The translations under genes and the position numbers were made by a program. From positions 62,001 through 126,000 of the forward strand of contig CAJJKN010000005.1 in the NCBI GenBank assembly GCA_905188085.1: a stretch of 64,000 nucleotides of DNA, read 5' to 3'. This DNA comes from an uncultured Bacillota bacterium. Lineage in GTDB: Bacteria; Bacillota; Clostridia; Christensenellales; QAND01. Positions 53,275 to 63,049 of this stretch are shown in pieces; the first letter of the stretch is position 1; each line of letters begins with the position of its first letter. The notes beneath the pieces are model-generated. The model made no database searches, had not been told where the DNA came from, and worked only from the letters and a program-made list of their open reading frames with translations.

Positions 53275-55597
53275 GGGGGGCCTCCAAAAGCGCATGATGC
53301 AAGACATCATCCAGGGTTTCTACCGGAATGCAGTGTATCTGCTGCAAAAGGTCCTCCGGAATTTCCTGCAAATCCTTCATGCAGGCTTTGGGAATCAGCA
53401 CGGTATGAATGCCGTCCCGAAGGGCCGCCAGCAGCTTTTCGCGAATGCCGCCCACCGGCAGCACACGGCCGCGGAGGGTAATTTCCCCCGTCATGGCAAG
53501 ATCGCCGCGCACGGGCCGCCCCGTCAGCGCGCTGAGGGTGGCGGTGGCCAGAGTAACGCCGGCGCTGGGGCCGTCTTTGGGCGTGGCCCCCTCCGGCACA
53601 TGGATATGCAGATCCAATTGCTGATAAAAATCCGGATCGAGATGATATTCTTCGCTTCTGGCGCGCAGGCAGCTGACCGCCGTTTTGGCGGATTCCTTCA
53701 TCACATCGCCCAGCTGGCCGGTAAGCGAAAGCTGCCCCGTGCCCTTCATGGTGGACACTTCCACCTGCAGCGTGGTGCCGCCGATGGCCGTCCAGGCAAG
53801 GCCGGTGGCCACGCCTATTTTATCGGACAGCTGCGCGGCGTCGTGGAAATATTTTCCGGGGCCTAAAAACTCTTCCAGGTTTTCCTTTGTTACGCAGATG
53901 GGCGGATTTTGCCCCTCCACAAGGCGTTTGACGGCCTTTCGGCACAGCCGGGCCACCTGGCGCTCCAATTCGCGCACGCCGGATTCTGCGGTATAGTGGC
54001 GAATCAAACAGAGCATGGCGTCGTCCGTAACGGAAAGCTCGTCTTTGCCCAGGCCGTTTTCCTCGGCCTGTTTGGGGATGAGATACCGCCGGGCAATCTG
54101 CGCTTTTTCCTGCTCTAAATAGCTGGAAACCTCAATGACCTCCATCCTGTCCAAAAGCGGGCGGGGGATGGTGTCTGTGCTGTTGGCGGTGGTGATAAAC
54201 ATCACATGCGAAAGGTCAAAATCCAATTCCAGATAATGATCGCGGAAGGTTTTGTTCTGTTCGGGATCCAACACTTCGAGCATGGCGCTGGCCGGGTCTC
54301 CCCTGAAATCGGTAGACATTTTGTCGATTTCATCCAGCAGGAACACGGGGTTTTCCGTGCCCGCCTGCTTGATATGGTTCAAAATGGAACCGGGGATGGC
54401 GCCGATGTAGGTGCGCCTGTGCCCGCGGATCTCCGCTTCGTCGCGCACGCCGCCCAGGCTCATCCGGCAGAAATGGCGCCCCATGGCATGGGCGATGGAT
54501 TTGGAAATGCTGGTTTTGCCCGTGCCCGGAGGGCCGACAAAGCAGAGGATCGGGCCTTTGATGTCCTGCTTTTTCTGGCAGACGGCCAGATATTCCATCA
54601 CGCGCTCTTTCACCTTTTCCAGCCCGTAATGCTCTTCATCCAAAATGCGTTGGGCATTGGCCAAATCAAAGTTGTCCTTGGTGCGCACGCCCCAGGGCAA
54701 ATCCAAAATCGTTTCGATATAGGTCTGCGAAACGGCCGCCTCCGCCGAGCCCTGCGAAAGATGCACCAGGCGCGCCAGCTCTTTGGTCACCTTTTCCCTG
54801 GCCTGGGGGCTGAGGCGCGTTTTATCCGCCTTTTGGCGAAGCGCGTCTATTTCTTTGGCGGAATCCTCCTCGCCAAGCTCGGCCTGGATGGCCTTGATCT
54901 GCTCTCTGAGGTAATATTCTTTTTGCGATTCATCCACCGAAACGCGCACGCGCTTATGGATTTTTCGCTCCACATTCAACAGTTCGATTTCGCGGCCGAG
55001 CATGCTGAGCAGCAGCTCCATCCGCGCATCCACGTTGACGGTTTCCAAAATATTCTGCCGCTGATCCACATGCACCAGCGTTTCCATCGCCACTTTATCC
55101 GTCAGCTGCCCGGGCTTTTCGATTTCGTTGATGATGGTGCGCACCTCGGCCGTCACCTTGCCGGAGAGCATGGCATAGTCCTCCGTCATCTTCATCAGCA
55201 TGCGCATGGCAGCTTCCTGCTCGGTATTGGGCGCCGGCTCCTCCCGGGGGGCCAGCTGCTCCACCTGCACGCGCATATAGGGCTCCGTGCTTTCCATCTG
55301 CGTGATTTTCGCACGGTACAGCCCCTCCACCAACACTCTGATATGATCGCCCGGCAAAGCCAACACCTGCTGCACTTTGCACATGGTTCCGATTCGATAT
55401 AAATCTGCCTCTTCCGGGGTTAACACTTCCACATCGTTTTGGGCAACGAGAAACAGCTCTTCCTCGTTTTCCAGCGCGGCGCGCAGGGCCTGAACGGATT
55501 TTTCACGCCCCACATCCAAACTCAGCGGAAGGTTTGGAAACGCAATGAGACCCCGCAAAGGCAGCAACGGGTATGTTTTTGTTTCCCTATTTTCCAT
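53261..55597 (-). CDS. lon: ATP-dependent protease Lon (LonA)
   Basis: A 778-residue LonA. It has the N-terminal substrate-binding domain ([14 protein letters not shown]), a coiled coil, the AAA+ domain with [15 protein letters not shown] near residue 350 and [10 protein letters not shown], and the C-terminal protease domain with the catalytic Ser in [11 protein letters not shown] and Lys in [10 protein letters not shown]. It degrades misfolded and regulatory proteins. AAGGAG precedes ATG 55597. A CIRCE element upstream indicates control by HrcA. Confidence 0.97.
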   Translation of the reverse strand: MENRETKTYPLLPLRGLIAFPNLPLSLDVGREKSVQALRAALENEEELFLVAQNDVEVLTPEEADLYRIGTMCKVQQVLALPGDHIRVLVEGLYRAKITQMESTEPYMRVQVEQLAPREEPAPNTEQEAAMRMLMKMTEDYAMLSGKVTAEVRTIINEIEKPGQLTDKVAMETLVHVDQRQNILETVNVDARMELLLSMLGREIELLNVERKIHKRVRVSVDESQKEYYLREQIKAIQAELGEEDSAKEIDALRQKADKTRLSPQAREKVTKELARLVHLSQGSAEAAVSQTYIETILDLPWGVRTKDNFDLANAQRILDEEHYGLEKVKERVMEYLAVCQKKQDIKGPILCFVGPPGTGKTSISKSIAHAMGRHFCRMSLGGVRDEAEIRGHRRTYIGAIPGSILNHIKQAGTENPVFLLDEIDKMSTDFRGDPASAMLEVLDPEQNKTFRDHYLELDFDLSHVMFITTANSTDTIPRPLLDRMEVIEVSSYLEQEKAQIARRYLIPKQAEENGLGKDELSVTDDAMLCLIRHYTAESGVRELERQVARLCRKAVKRLVEGQNPPICVTKENLEEFLGPGKYFHDAAQLSDKIGVATGLAWTAIGGTTLQVEVSTMKGTGQLSLTGQLGDVMKESAKTAVSCLRARSEEYHLDPDFYQQLDLHIHVPEGATPKDGPSAGVTLATATLSALTGRPVRGDLAMTGEITLRGRVLPVGGIREKLLAALRDGIHTVLIPKACMKDLQEIPEDLLQQIHCIPVETLDDVLHHALLEAPHADC

Positions 55598-55630
55598 GAG
55601 ACCTATCTCCTTAACTTCCATGATATTAGT

Positions 55631-55677
55631 AGTATATCACAGTTTTTTTGTTAGCACTACCCTATCACGAGTGCTAA
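55631..55677 (-). promoter_or_regulatory. CIRCE operator and probable promoter of lon
   Basis: TTAGCACTA (55651-55659), nine bases, then GAGTGCTAA (55669-55677) match the CIRCE inverted repeat TTAGCACTC-N9-GAGTGCTAA with one mismatch. HrcA binds it and represses heat-shock genes. A TATACT at 55636-55631 on the minus strand is a likely -10 element; no good -35 is visible apart from bases inside the CIRCE arm. The lon start is about 35 bases downstream. Confidence 0.85.
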
Positions 55678-55739
55678 TTCATGGAAAATTAAATTGTTTA
55701 CCGTTTCGCCACGGATTTGCCATATTGCAATGCGCAGTA

Positions 55740-56330
55740 TCATTGCTTTTTTACCCAGCGCAGAAAGGTTTGGTGCGAAATATGCAGCTGCGAGGCCGCG
55801 TTGCGGGAGGAAATCTGTCCCCGGCGCCATTGGGTTTTCAATTCGTCAAACTGTTCCGGCACCGGCAGGCCGGGCCGCCCGAAGCGGATGCCCCGTGCTT
55901 TGGCGGCGGCAATGCCCTGCGCCTGGCGGCGCTTTAGGTTTTCCCGTTCCGCCTCGGCCACATAGCTTAGCACCTGCAGCGCCAGATCCGCCACAAACAC
56001 GCCCATGGCGTCTTTGGAGGGGCGGGTGTTCAGCAGCGGCATATCCAACACCTGCACATCCACCCGCTTTTCCCTGGTCAGCAGCTGCCACTGCTGCAAA
56101 ATCTCCTTATAATTGCGGCCCAGGCGGTCTATGCTCTGCACGACAAGCAGATCGCCCGGGCAAAGGCAGGACAACAGCGCGCGGTAGGCCGGGCGGTCAA
56201 ATGTGCGGCCGGAGGCCCTGTCCACATAAATATGCGCGCGGTCCACCGGCACATCGGCCAGTGCGGCCAACTGCCTGTCCTCTTTTTGTTCGCGGGTAGA
56301 AACCCTCACATATCCATAAATTTCTGCCAT
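55740..56330 (-). CDS. solo serine recombinase (resolvase/invertase family)
   Basis: A 196-residue recombinase. The catalytic domain has GYVRVSTREQ with the nucleophile Ser near residue 10, VVQSIDRLGRNYKEI near 68, and the long E helix (ALQVLSYVAEAERENLKRRQAQGIAAAKARG). It ends in a small helix-turn-helix (ISSRNAASQLHISHQTFLRWVKKQ). This is the size of Tn3 resolvase and Hin-type invertases. No inverted repeats, transposase or invertible segment is evident next to it, so its target is unknown. GGAGAG precedes ATG 56330. It lies between clpX and lon. Confidence 0.88.
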   Translation of the reverse strand: MAEIYGYVRVSTREQKEDRQLAALADVPVDRAHIYVDRASGRTFDRPAYRALLSCLCPGDLLVVQSIDRLGRNYKEILQQWQLLTREKRVDVQVLDMPLLNTRPSKDAMGVFVADLALQVLSYVAEAERENLKRRQAQGIAAAKARGIRFGRPGLPVPEQFDELKTQWRRGQISSRNAASQLHISHQTFLRWVKKQ

Positions 56331-56433
56331 TGCGCTCTCCTTTCCCGGGGCCGGAACACGGCGAAGCGGTCCCTTTATCCCTAGGAAACCACACGGGGGA
56401 TACAATTCTTGTCGAAAGGTGCCGAATGGCGCA

Positions 56434-56470
56434 GAAAAAAATAGAGCAAAGAAGATTTCTTTGCTCTATT
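56434..56470 (-). terminator. Rho-independent terminator after clpX
   Basis: ATAGAGCAAAGAA pairs with TTCTTTGCTCTAT around a three-base loop and is followed by seven T on the minus strand, just beyond the clpX stop. Confidence 0.9.
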
Positions 56471-56481
56471 ACATTTGTTTC

Positions 56482-57747
56482 TTATTGCCCGGAGCCCAGG
56501 GCTTTGGGCTCTTCGGCGGGCCTTGCCGAAAGGCGCGGCGGTTTTTTCATCGTCACGCATTCTTTTGTGATGGTACACACGCCCACATCCTCTCTGGAGG
56601 GGATTTCATACATCACATCCAGCATGGTATCTTCCAAAATGGCGCGCAGGCCGCGTGCGCCGGTTTTGCGCTCTATGGCCTTATCGGCAATGGCGCTGAG
56701 CGCGTCTTTGGTAAAGACAAGCTCCACATCGTCCATGGCCAACAGCTTTTGGTATTGTTTGACCAGCGCATTTTTCGGCTCCGTCAAAATGCGAACCAGC
56801 GCATTTTTATCCAGAGAATGCAGCGTAACCACCACCGGCAGCCGGCCGACAAATTCCGGGATCAGACCGAATTTCAACAGGTCCTCCGGCAGCAGCTGCT
56901 CTAAGGTATGGCCGATCTCTTTTTCGGCTTTGCGCTGAATATCCGCACCGAAGCCCATGGTCTTTTTGCCGGTGCGCTCTTCGATGATCTTTTCAATGCC
57001 ATCAAACGCGCCGCCCACGATAAAGAGAATGTTGGTGGTGTCGATCTGGATAAATTCCTGCTGCGGGTGCTTGCGGCCGCCCTGCGGCGGCACAGAAGCC
57101 ACAGTGCCCTCTAGAATTTTCAGCAGCGCTTGCTGCACGCCTTCGCCGGAAACGTCGCGCGTGATGCTGGGGTTTTCGCTCTTGCGGGCGATCTTGTCGA
57201 TTTCATCGATATAGATGATGCCCTTTTCCGCGCGCTCCACATCATAATCCGCGGCCTGAATGAGCTTTAGCAAAATATTTTCCACGTCTTCGCCGACATA
57301 GCCCGCCTCCGTGAGGCTGGTGGCGTCTGCAATGGCAAAGGGCACATTCAAAATGCGGGCCAGCGTTTGGGCCAGCATGGTTTTGCCGCAGCCCGTGGGG
57401 CCCAGCATCAGGATGTTGGATTTTTGCAATTCCACATCGTCGTCCTCCTGCTGGGGGGCGCTGATGCGTTTGTAGTGGTTATACACCGCCACGGCCAGGT
57501 TTTTCTTGGCCTGTTCCTGCCCGATGACATAATCGTTTAAGATCTGCATCATTTCCTGCGGGCGGGGCAGTTCGTTCATCTCCACATGGGGGGCTTCGGA
57601 ATAGTCCTCCTCGATGATTTCGCGGCACAGCTCCACGCATTCATCGCAGATAAACACGCCGGGGCCGGCCACCAGGCGGCGCACCTGTTCTTGCGGCTTG
57701 CCACAAAACGAGCAGACAGGCCGGTTGATTCTTTCGTCGTTGGCCAT
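56482..57747 (-). CDS. clpX: ATP-dependent Clp protease ATP-binding subunit ClpX
   Basis: A 421-residue Hsp100 unfoldase. The N-terminal zinc-binding domain has CSFC and CDEC pairs; the AAA+ domain has [15 protein letters not shown] near residue 115, pore loop YVGEDVE, and [12 protein letters not shown]. The C-terminal part includes the sensor-2 [10 protein letters not shown]. It unfolds tagged proteins and feeds them to ClpP. ATG 57747 follows AAGGAGG and lies 2 bases from the clpP stop; the frame upstream overlaps clpP and is not used. Confidence 0.97.
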   Translation of the reverse strand: MANDERINRPVCSFCGKPQEQVRRLVAGPGVFICDECVELCREIIEEDYSEAPHVEMNELPRPQEMMQILNDYVIGQEQAKKNLAVAVYNHYKRISAPQQEDDDVELQKSNILMLGPTGCGKTMLAQTLARILNVPFAIADATSLTEAGYVGEDVENILLKLIQAADYDVERAEKGIIYIDEIDKIARKSENPSITRDVSGEGVQQALLKILEGTVASVPPQGGRKHPQQEFIQIDTTNILFIVGGAFDGIEKIIEERTGKKTMGFGADIQRKAEKEIGHTLEQLLPEDLLKFGLIPEFVGRLPVVVTLHSLDKNALVRILTEPKNALVKQYQKLLAMDDVELVFTKDALSAIADKAIERKTGARGLRAILEDTMLDVMYEIPSREDVGVCTITKECVTMKKPPRLSARPAEEPKALGSGQ

Positions 57748-57748
57748 C

Positions 57749-58342
57749 TTACGCCTCCTTTTTGCCGGAGAGAACGATTTCATCCACCAGGCCGTAGGCC
57801 TTGGCTTCTTCGGCATCCATATAATAATCGCGTTCCACATCCGCCGCAATCTTTTCCAGCGGCTGGCCGGTATGCTCTGCCAAAATGCGGTTCAGTTTGG
57901 CTTTTGTTTTGATGATCTGCTCCGCCACAATGGCCACATCCGTAGCCTGCCCCCGGGCGCCGCCGGAGGGCTGGTGGATCATAATTTCGGCATTGGGCAG
58001 CGCTTTGCGCTTGCCTTTTTGCCCGGCCGCCAGCAAAAACGCGCCCATGGACGCCGCCATGCCCACGCAGATGGTGGACACATCGCAGCGGATATACTGC
58101 ATGGTATCGTAGATAGCAAAGCCGGATGTTACCGAGCCGCCGGGGCTGTTGATATACAGCATGATGTCGCGATCCGGATCTTCGGCTTCCAAAAACAACA
58201 GCTCTGCGATGATAATGCTGGCGCTATGATCGTTCACTTCCCCGTCCAAAAACACGATTCTGTCTTTGAGCAGGCGGGAATAGATATCATAACTGCGTTC
58301 GCCGCGGTTGGTCTGTTCTATGACAATGGGGACATAACTCAT
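57749..58342 (-). CDS. clpP: ATP-dependent Clp protease proteolytic subunit ClpP
   Basis: A 197-residue serine protease. Catalytic Ser lies in [14 protein letters not shown] near residue 98, His in [16 protein letters not shown] near 123, and the Asp in [13 protein letters not shown] near 172. Fourteen subunits form the degradation chamber for ClpX. AAGGAGG precedes the ATG. It lies between tig and clpX as in many Firmicutes. Confidence 0.97.
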   Translation of the reverse strand: MSYVPIVIEQTNRGERSYDIYSRLLKDRIVFLDGEVNDHSASIIIAELLFLEAEDPDRDIMLYINSPGGSVTSGFAIYDTMQYIRCDVSTICVGMAASMGAFLLAAGQKGKRKALPNAEIMIHQPSGGARGQATDVAIVAEQIIKTKAKLNRILAEHTGQPLEKIAADVERDYYMDAEEAKAYGLVDEIVLSGKKEA

Positions 58343-58367
58343 CCGTTTTCCTCCTTTGCCCTAAAGA

Positions 58368-59915
58368 TTATTCCGCATCCTCCGCTTTCTTGACGGTTTT
58401 TTTGGCCGGCGCTTTTTTGGCTGCGGGCTTTTCGCCGTCTTCTTTTTTGGCTGCGGTTTTCTTGGCGGCCGGCTTTTTGGCCTTGGTTTCCTTTTCGGCC
58501 TCATCCTTTTTCGCCGCCGTTTTCTTGGCAGCGGTCTTTTTCGCCGTCGTCTTTTTGGGCTTTTCTTCTCCGTCTTCGGCCTTTTTCGCCGTTGCTTTCT
58601 TGGCCTTTTTGGGGGCCTGTTCTTTTTTCTCTACGAGCTTGGCGTTTTCCACCAGGAAGGCCAAGGTTTTTTCAATGGCCACGTCTTCGGCGATATAGCC
58701 GCGATCCTGCTCGGTCAGGTTCTTTTTGAACGTTTCGGGATCCTGGTTATAGCGCTTTGCGTATTCTTCGGCCTTGGCTTCCACTTCTTCGTCGGAAGCG
58801 GCAAAGCCCTCGGCTTTGGTAATGGCATCCAGCACAACCTGGTTGGTGCAGCGGCGCAGCGCGTCGTTCCGGGTGGATTCGCGCAGCTGTTCGGCTGTCA
58901 TGCCGGTATATTTGCAATATTCGTTGAGGTCCAGCCCCTGATACATCAAACGCTGGGCAAAATCGCGCAGCAGGTTATCCATCTGGCCTTCCACCATGGC
59001 ATCCGGAATTTCCAGTTTGGCGTTTTGGGCCGCCGCCTGCAGCGCCTGGTTTTGCAGGCTCACTTTGGCCTGCTGTTCGGCCGCTTCTGTCAGTTTGGCC
59101 CGAATGTCCTCTTTCCATTCTGCCAAAGTGTCAAATTCGCTGGCGTCTTTGGCCAAATCGTCATCCACATCCGGCAGTTCTTTTTCGCGCACTTCGTGCA
59201 CCAACACTTCAAACACAGCGTCTTTGCCGGCCAATTCTTTGGCATGATATTGCTCGGGGAATTTTACCGGGATTTCGCGGGCTTGTTCTTTTTCTACGCC
59301 GACCATGCCCTCTTCAAACCCGGGGATAAACTGACCGGAGCCGATATCCAGCGTGGCGCCTTTGGCTTCGCCGCCTTCAAAATAAGTATCGCCCACTTTG
59401 CCTTTATAGTCAAAAATAATGCGGTCGCCCATTTGGATGGGGCGGTCTACCTCGATATAGCGCACGCGATCCTGGCGGGCATGTTCCAATTCGTGCTCCA
59501 CCATTTCATCGGTCACGGTTGTATCCACTTTCTGCAATTCCAGGCCTTTGTATGCGCCCAGTTCCACTTCCGGATACACGGCCACGATAAACACCAGCGG
59601 CACATCCGCGCCGGGCTTGTACGCCTCTTCCAGCGAAACCGCCGGGCGGCCGACCAATTCCAGGTCATGTTCTTTCAAGGCTTCTTCCAAAAACTTCGGA
59701 GCCACTTCGTCCACAGCGCCTTCTACAAAAACATCCGGCCCATAGAAATTTTCAATGACCCTGCGCGGTGCTTTGCCCTTGCGGAAGCCCTGCACGCTGA
59801 AATAGCCGCGCTGTTTTTGGTAGGCGGTATTCATAGCCGCGTTAAACTGGTCCGCCGGAACGGTAAGACGGATTTCTACGGTGGATTTTTCTAACTTTTT
59901 GACGGTCGATGCCAT
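58368..59915 (-). CDS. tig: trigger factor with a long Lys/Ala-rich C-terminal tail
   Basis: A 515-residue ribosome-associated chaperone. Residues 1-110 are the ribosome-binding domain with GFRKGKAPRRVIENFYG (the GFRxGxxP signature near residue 43), 150-240 the peptidyl-prolyl isomerase domain (GDRIIFDYKGKVGDTYFEGG), and up to about 430 the helical chaperone domain. The last 85 residues consist of repeats such as AKKTAAKK and KPAAKK, resembling histone H1 or HU tails, not part of normal trigger factor (about 430 residues). AGGAGGAG precedes ATG 59915. clpP follows in the same orientation. Confidence 0.95.
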   Translation of the reverse strand: MASTVKKLEKSTVEIRLTVPADQFNAAMNTAYQKQRGYFSVQGFRKGKAPRRVIENFYGPDVFVEGAVDEVAPKFLEEALKEHDLELVGRPAVSLEEAYKPGADVPLVFIVAVYPEVELGAYKGLELQKVDTTVTDEMVEHELEHARQDRVRYIEVDRPIQMGDRIIFDYKGKVGDTYFEGGEAKGATLDIGSGQFIPGFEEGMVGVEKEQAREIPVKFPEQYHAKELAGKDAVFEVLVHEVREKELPDVDDDLAKDASEFDTLAEWKEDIRAKLTEAAEQQAKVSLQNQALQAAAQNAKLEIPDAMVEGQMDNLLRDFAQRLMYQGLDLNEYCKYTGMTAEQLRESTRNDALRRCTNQVVLDAITKAEGFAASDEEVEAKAEEYAKRYNQDPETFKKNLTEQDRGYIAEDVAIEKTLAFLVENAKLVEKKEQAPKKAKKATAKKAEDGEEKPKKTTAKKTAAKKTAAKKDEAEKETKAKKPAAKKTAAKKEDGEKPAAKKAPAKKTVKKAEDAE

Positions 59916-59979
59916 AAATGGTTCTCCTCCTAAAGGATGCCCGCCGGGCACCCGTATTTTTCCTTCGTTTCAGCATTTG

Positions 59980-60008
59980 ATTATATGCCATTTTCCGCGA
60001 TTTCGCAA
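59980..60008 (-). promoter_or_regulatory. sigma-A type promoter of tig
   Basis: TTGCGA (60008-60003) and TATAAT (59985-59980) are 17 bases apart on the minus strand. The distance to the tig start is about 65 bases. Confidence 0.7.
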
Positions 60009-60090
60009 CAAAATTCCTGTTTGCAAAGGCGGTTTGCCCCAAAAGGGAGGCCCGCCGGCGCCAAACGGCGCCCGCGGACCGAAAAAACAA

Positions 60091-60438
60091 TGCGAGCAAG
60101 TCTATAAGCCGAGTTCTGTATTGGATGGCCATCTGTCTAGGCGCGCGGTTGCCAGCGCGCTCAAGCGGGTTTCCCGGGGGGCGTGACGGGCCGCCACATT
60201 GTGCCCCTCTATTTCCTTGCACCAGGTGGGGTTTACATAGCGGACAAGTCGCCAAGCCGCTGGTGAGCTCTTACCTCGCCTTTCCACCCTTACGTCCCCC
60301 CAAAGGGGGATTCGCGGTATCTCTCTGTTGCACTTTCCTTGAAGTCGCCTTCACTGGGAGTTACCCAGCACCCTGCCCTGCGGAGCTCGGACTTTCCTCG
60401 GACGCAAGCGCGCCCGCGGCCATCTGGCTTACTCGCAA
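60091..60438 (-). ncRNA. rnpB: RNase P RNA, bacterial type A
   Basis: The minus strand contains the universal GAGGAAAGTCCGAGCTCC segment near the 5' end (CR I) and the 3' part ACAGAACTCGGCTTATAGA. Terminal sequences TGCGAGTAAG and CTTGCTCGCA pair completely to form helix P1. A GC-rich hairpin (GGCGCC-GTTT-GGCGCC) follows the 3' end at 60072-60057 and may be its terminator. Length is about 348 bases. It is the catalytic RNA that matures tRNA 5' ends. The coding gene at 60443 ends just before it. Confidence 0.95.
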
Positions 60439-60442
60439 ACTT

Positions 60443-61165
60443 TTACTCTGTCTGGTTCTGCCGGTCATACAAAATACGGCCGCAGTTTTCACACTCCACA
60501 ATTTCTTTTCCGTCTCTCAGCCGGCTGAGCGTTAAGCTCGGCAAAGACATATTGCACCCCTGGCATTGCTCGTTTTCCACCAGGGCCACGGGGTTTACCC
60601 TGTTTTTCTTAATCGCCTGATACTGCGCCAGCAGCGCCGGATCCAGCCCGGGCTCCATGGCTTTTAATTCAGCGTTCAGCCTGTCCAGTTCGGGCGTGGC
60701 CTTTTGCAGCTCTTCATCGTGGATGGCCTTGAGCCTGTCAAATTCGGCTTTGCCTTCCAGCATGTTGTTGCGCGCGGTTTTCAACACCTTTTCCGTGTTG
60801 TTGCCCAAATCCGCCACTTCCTGCAAAAGCTTTTTCTCTCCGTTTAAAGATTTTGTGGCCTCCTCCAGCTGGCGGATGGCCTGGCGCACCTGCTTTAATT
60901 CGGTATAAGCGCCCTGTTCAATCTGGGCCTGCACATCCTCTGCCTTTTTCTGGCAAACGCGCAGCTCCTCATGAATGCGGCGCAGTTCGCTCTGGCTTTT
61001 TTTCAACTGCTGTTCTAATCGTTTGATGCTGTTCTGCTGCTCCATGATTTGGCTGCGGACTTTGAGCAGTTTGTTCCGAGTTTCGGAATTTTTCAGGCCC
61101 CGTTCAAAGCGATACAGCGCCAGATCTGCTTTTTGATAGTTCCAAAGCGGCTCCAATTGGATCAT
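60443..61165 (-). CDS. coiled-coil protein with C-terminal zinc ribbon (CdsZ/zf-RING_7 type)
   Basis: A 241-residue protein. Residues 10-170 are a long antiparallel-looking coiled coil (LKVRSQIMEQQNSIKRLEQQ and similar). The C-terminal zinc ribbon has CQGCNMSLPSL....ECENCGRILY. The family is widespread in bacteria, often next to the Nif3 gene as here; its function is uncertain. ATG 61165 follows GAGGTGA; an ATG 24 bases earlier lacks a good site. It ends 5 bases before rnpB. Confidence 0.87.
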   Translation of the reverse strand: MIQLEPLWNYQKADLALYRFERGLKNSETRNKLLKVRSQIMEQQNSIKRLEQQLKKSQSELRRIHEELRVCQKKAEDVQAQIEQGAYTELKQVRQAIRQLEEATKSLNGEKKLLQEVADLGNNTEKVLKTARNNMLEGKAEFDRLKAIHDEELQKATPELDRLNAELKAMEPGLDPALLAQYQAIKKNRVNPVALVENEQCQGCNMSLPSLTLSRLRDGKEIVECENCGRILYDRQNQTE

Positions 61166-61209
61166 GAAGGTCACCTCTGCTTTCTTCAAAATTCTCTCTC
61201 TATGCTAGG

Positions 61210-61237
61210 CAAAAAACAAGAGCCTGCGGGCTCTTGT
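61210..61237 (-). terminator. Rho-independent terminator overlapping the end of the Nif3-family gene
   Basis: ACAAGAGCC pairs with GGCTCTTGT around a CGCA loop and is followed by six T. The stem starts at the stop codon of the Nif3-family gene. Confidence 0.88.
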
Positions 61238-62043
61238 CACACTTGATGAAACACATCCTTACCGGCATGCGCGGTATACAATCGCACATTACATTTTAGC
61301 TCATCCAGGCGGCTTTGTAAAGTTTGCGTCCAGATTTCACAGCAGGATTTTTCCGTATCAAAATGGCCGGCGTCTATCACACACAGGCCGGCGGCCACGG
61401 CGTCAAGCGCGTCGTTATACGCCACATCGGACGTAACAATGCAGTCTATCCCCTGCTGCATGGCAAAATGCTCCACCGCTTTGAGCCCGCTGCCCGAAGC
61501 TGCCAGCACCGTGCGGATCGGTTTTTCGCCGTCGCCGGCATATTTTACGCAGCCCGCGGAAAACGCCTGTTTGGCCTTTTGCGCCAAAGCGGACAGCGGC
61601 ATCGGCTCTATTTTACCCCAGCGACCGTAGCCCGCGTCCTCCTCGCCGGGCTGCAAAACCGGCTGCACATCAGAAAGCGCCAGCTTTTGCGCCATGGCGT
61701 GGCACAGGCCGTATTCGGCATAATCCAGGTTGGTATGCGTGCTGATAAGCGCGATGTTTTCCCGAATCAACCGCCGCACCGCGCGCTGCGCGCCAAACTG
61801 CTCCACCACCTGCTTTAGCGGGCGAAACAGCAGCGGATGATGCGAAACAATGCATTCGCAGCCCTTTTCCGCCGCCTCTTTGACCACAGCCTCCGTACAA
61901 TCCACGCAGAACAGAATGCCGGTGATGGGCCGGGCAAAATCGCCGATTTGCAGGCCGCTGTTGTCCCAGGCGGACGCGGCGCTAAACGGGGCAAATTCAT
62001 CCAAAAGGCGCATCAGCTGCGCCAAGGAAACAGATGACGTCAT
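61237..62043 (-). CDS. Nif3-like dinuclear metal centre hexameric protein
   Basis: A 268-residue protein of the Nif3/YqfO family. Metal-ligand motifs are SAWDNSGLQIGD with Asp near residue 28, CIVSHHPLLFRP with the paired His near 65, STHTNLD with His and Asp near 100, and at the C-terminus VIDAGHFDTEKSC with His/Glu. Proposed to be a GTP cyclohydrolase-like or hydrolase enzyme; biological function is unsettled. GGAGGAAG precedes the ATG. trmK ends two bases upstream, a conserved pair in Firmicutes (yqfN-yqfO). Confidence 0.92.
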   Translation of the reverse strand: MTSSVSLAQLMRLLDEFAPFSAASAWDNSGLQIGDFARPITGILFCVDCTEAVVKEAAEKGCECIVSHHPLLFRPLKQVVEQFGAQRAVRRLIRENIALISTHTNLDYAEYGLCHAMAQKLALSDVQPVLQPGEEDAGYGRWGKIEPMPLSALAQKAKQAFSAGCVKYAGDGEKPIRTVLAASGSGLKAVEHFAMQQGIDCIVTSDVAYNDALDAVAAGLCVIDAGHFDTEKSCCEIWTQTLQSRLDELKCNVRLYTAHAGKDVFHQV

Positions 62044-62044
62044 G

Positions 62045-62707
62045 TTATTCTTCCTCCAGATAAGCGGTCAGCGCCTGCAGGCGCGCCGCTGCTTTTTGCT
62101 GATTTTCTCCGCCGCCCTTGTGCATAAGCGCCCTTTGCAGCACGCCGCACAGCCATTTTGTATAGCTGAGGGTAACGGGGTCCCGTCGGGCGCTGTTGAG
62201 GGGACCGATCTCTGCCGCCGCGCCCGAAAGCGGCGCCTGACAGCCCGGCACCAGGCGGATCAGCGGAAAAAACCGCCCGTTTTCCCGGACAATACACTCC
62301 TCCTCCACGCATAGGCCCAGTTCGGGCAGCGCGTGATACAGCGCTTCGCGGTGGCTGGCAGGCTGCACCACCAGGCATTGCATGGAAAGGGCCGTTTTGT
62401 TTTGCGCGCGCAGAATTTCCAAAATCGTGCGCCCGCCCATGCCCAAAATGGCCGCGGCCTGTGCAGGCTCGGCAAAGGATAGGCCGTCGCAGCAGAAAAA
62501 CGAAGCACGGCCGGCCAGGTTTGCCTGCGCCAGCCTTGTTTTGGCCTTTTCCAGCGAAGGGGCGCTGATATCCGACGCCACGACATGTTCGCATTTGCCC
62601 CGGGTCAGCAACGCCAGGGTCAGCAGCCCGTGATCGCAGCCCACATCCGCAATGCAGCGGCAGACGGGCAAAAGATCCAGCGCGGTTTGCAGGCGTTTGG
62701 AAAGCAT
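62045..62707 (-). CDS. trmK: tRNA (adenine(22)-N(1))-methyltransferase TrmK
   Basis: A 220-residue methyltransferase. The SAM-binding motif is IADVGCDHGLLTLALL near residue 19, followed by ASDISAPSLEKAKTRL and AAILGMGGRTILEIL near residue 87 (in place of an NPPY-like motif). It methylates A22 of certain tRNAs. AAAAGGAGGG precedes the ATG. Its place after sigA and before the Nif3 gene matches Bacillus. Confidence 0.93.
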   Translation of the reverse strand: MLSKRLQTALDLLPVCRCIADVGCDHGLLTLALLTRGKCEHVVASDISAPSLEKAKTRLAQANLAGRASFFCCDGLSFAEPAQAAAILGMGGRTILEILRAQNKTALSMQCLVVQPASHREALYHALPELGLCVEEECIVRENGRFFPLIRLVPGCQAPLSGAAAEIGPLNSARRDPVTLSYTKWLCGVLQRALMHKGGGENQQKAAARLQALTAYLEEE

Positions 62708-62825
62708 GCGCTCCCTCCTTTTGAATAAGCGTAAAAAGGAAGCAGCGCACTCTGCTCCCTTTTCGGGGTTGGCCCGGTATACGGGCCGATCCGATTTCTT
62801 GTTTTTATTTTATCATATCCGTCTA
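62708..62825 (-). promoter_or_regulatory. trmK leader with two hairpins
   Basis: Upstream of trmK the minus strand has an AT-rich stretch near 62825-62800, then a perfect GGCCCG-TATAC-CGGGCC hairpin at about 62770-62786, then a terminator-like AAGGGAGCAG/CTGCTTCCTTTTT hairpin, then the ribosome binding site. This could be an attenuator, or the end of another transcript. I see no known riboswitch. Confidence 0.35.
62733..62763 (-). terminator. terminator-like hairpin upstream of trmK
   Basis: On the minus strand AAGGGAGCAG pairs with CTGCTTCCTT around a six-base loop and ends in TTTTT, about 25 bases ahead of trmK. The plus-strand side also has a short T run. Confidence 0.7.
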
Positions 62826-63049
62826 CCCCGCCGCAACCGGAGGGGCGCCCGCCTGCCATCGAATCGCAAAGCGAACTGAAAGACCCCGCTTTGCGCCCTG
62901 CAAATACAGTGCCTATATAATAGGAAAGAAACGGCCGCGGCAAGCGCAAAAATGGCGGGAAGACCCAACGGCAGTCTGTACCCGATTCCGGCATCCATGG
63001 ATTTTGCATTCGGTCAAACGCCTGGCGCCGGGCAAATTGCCCGGTCTTT

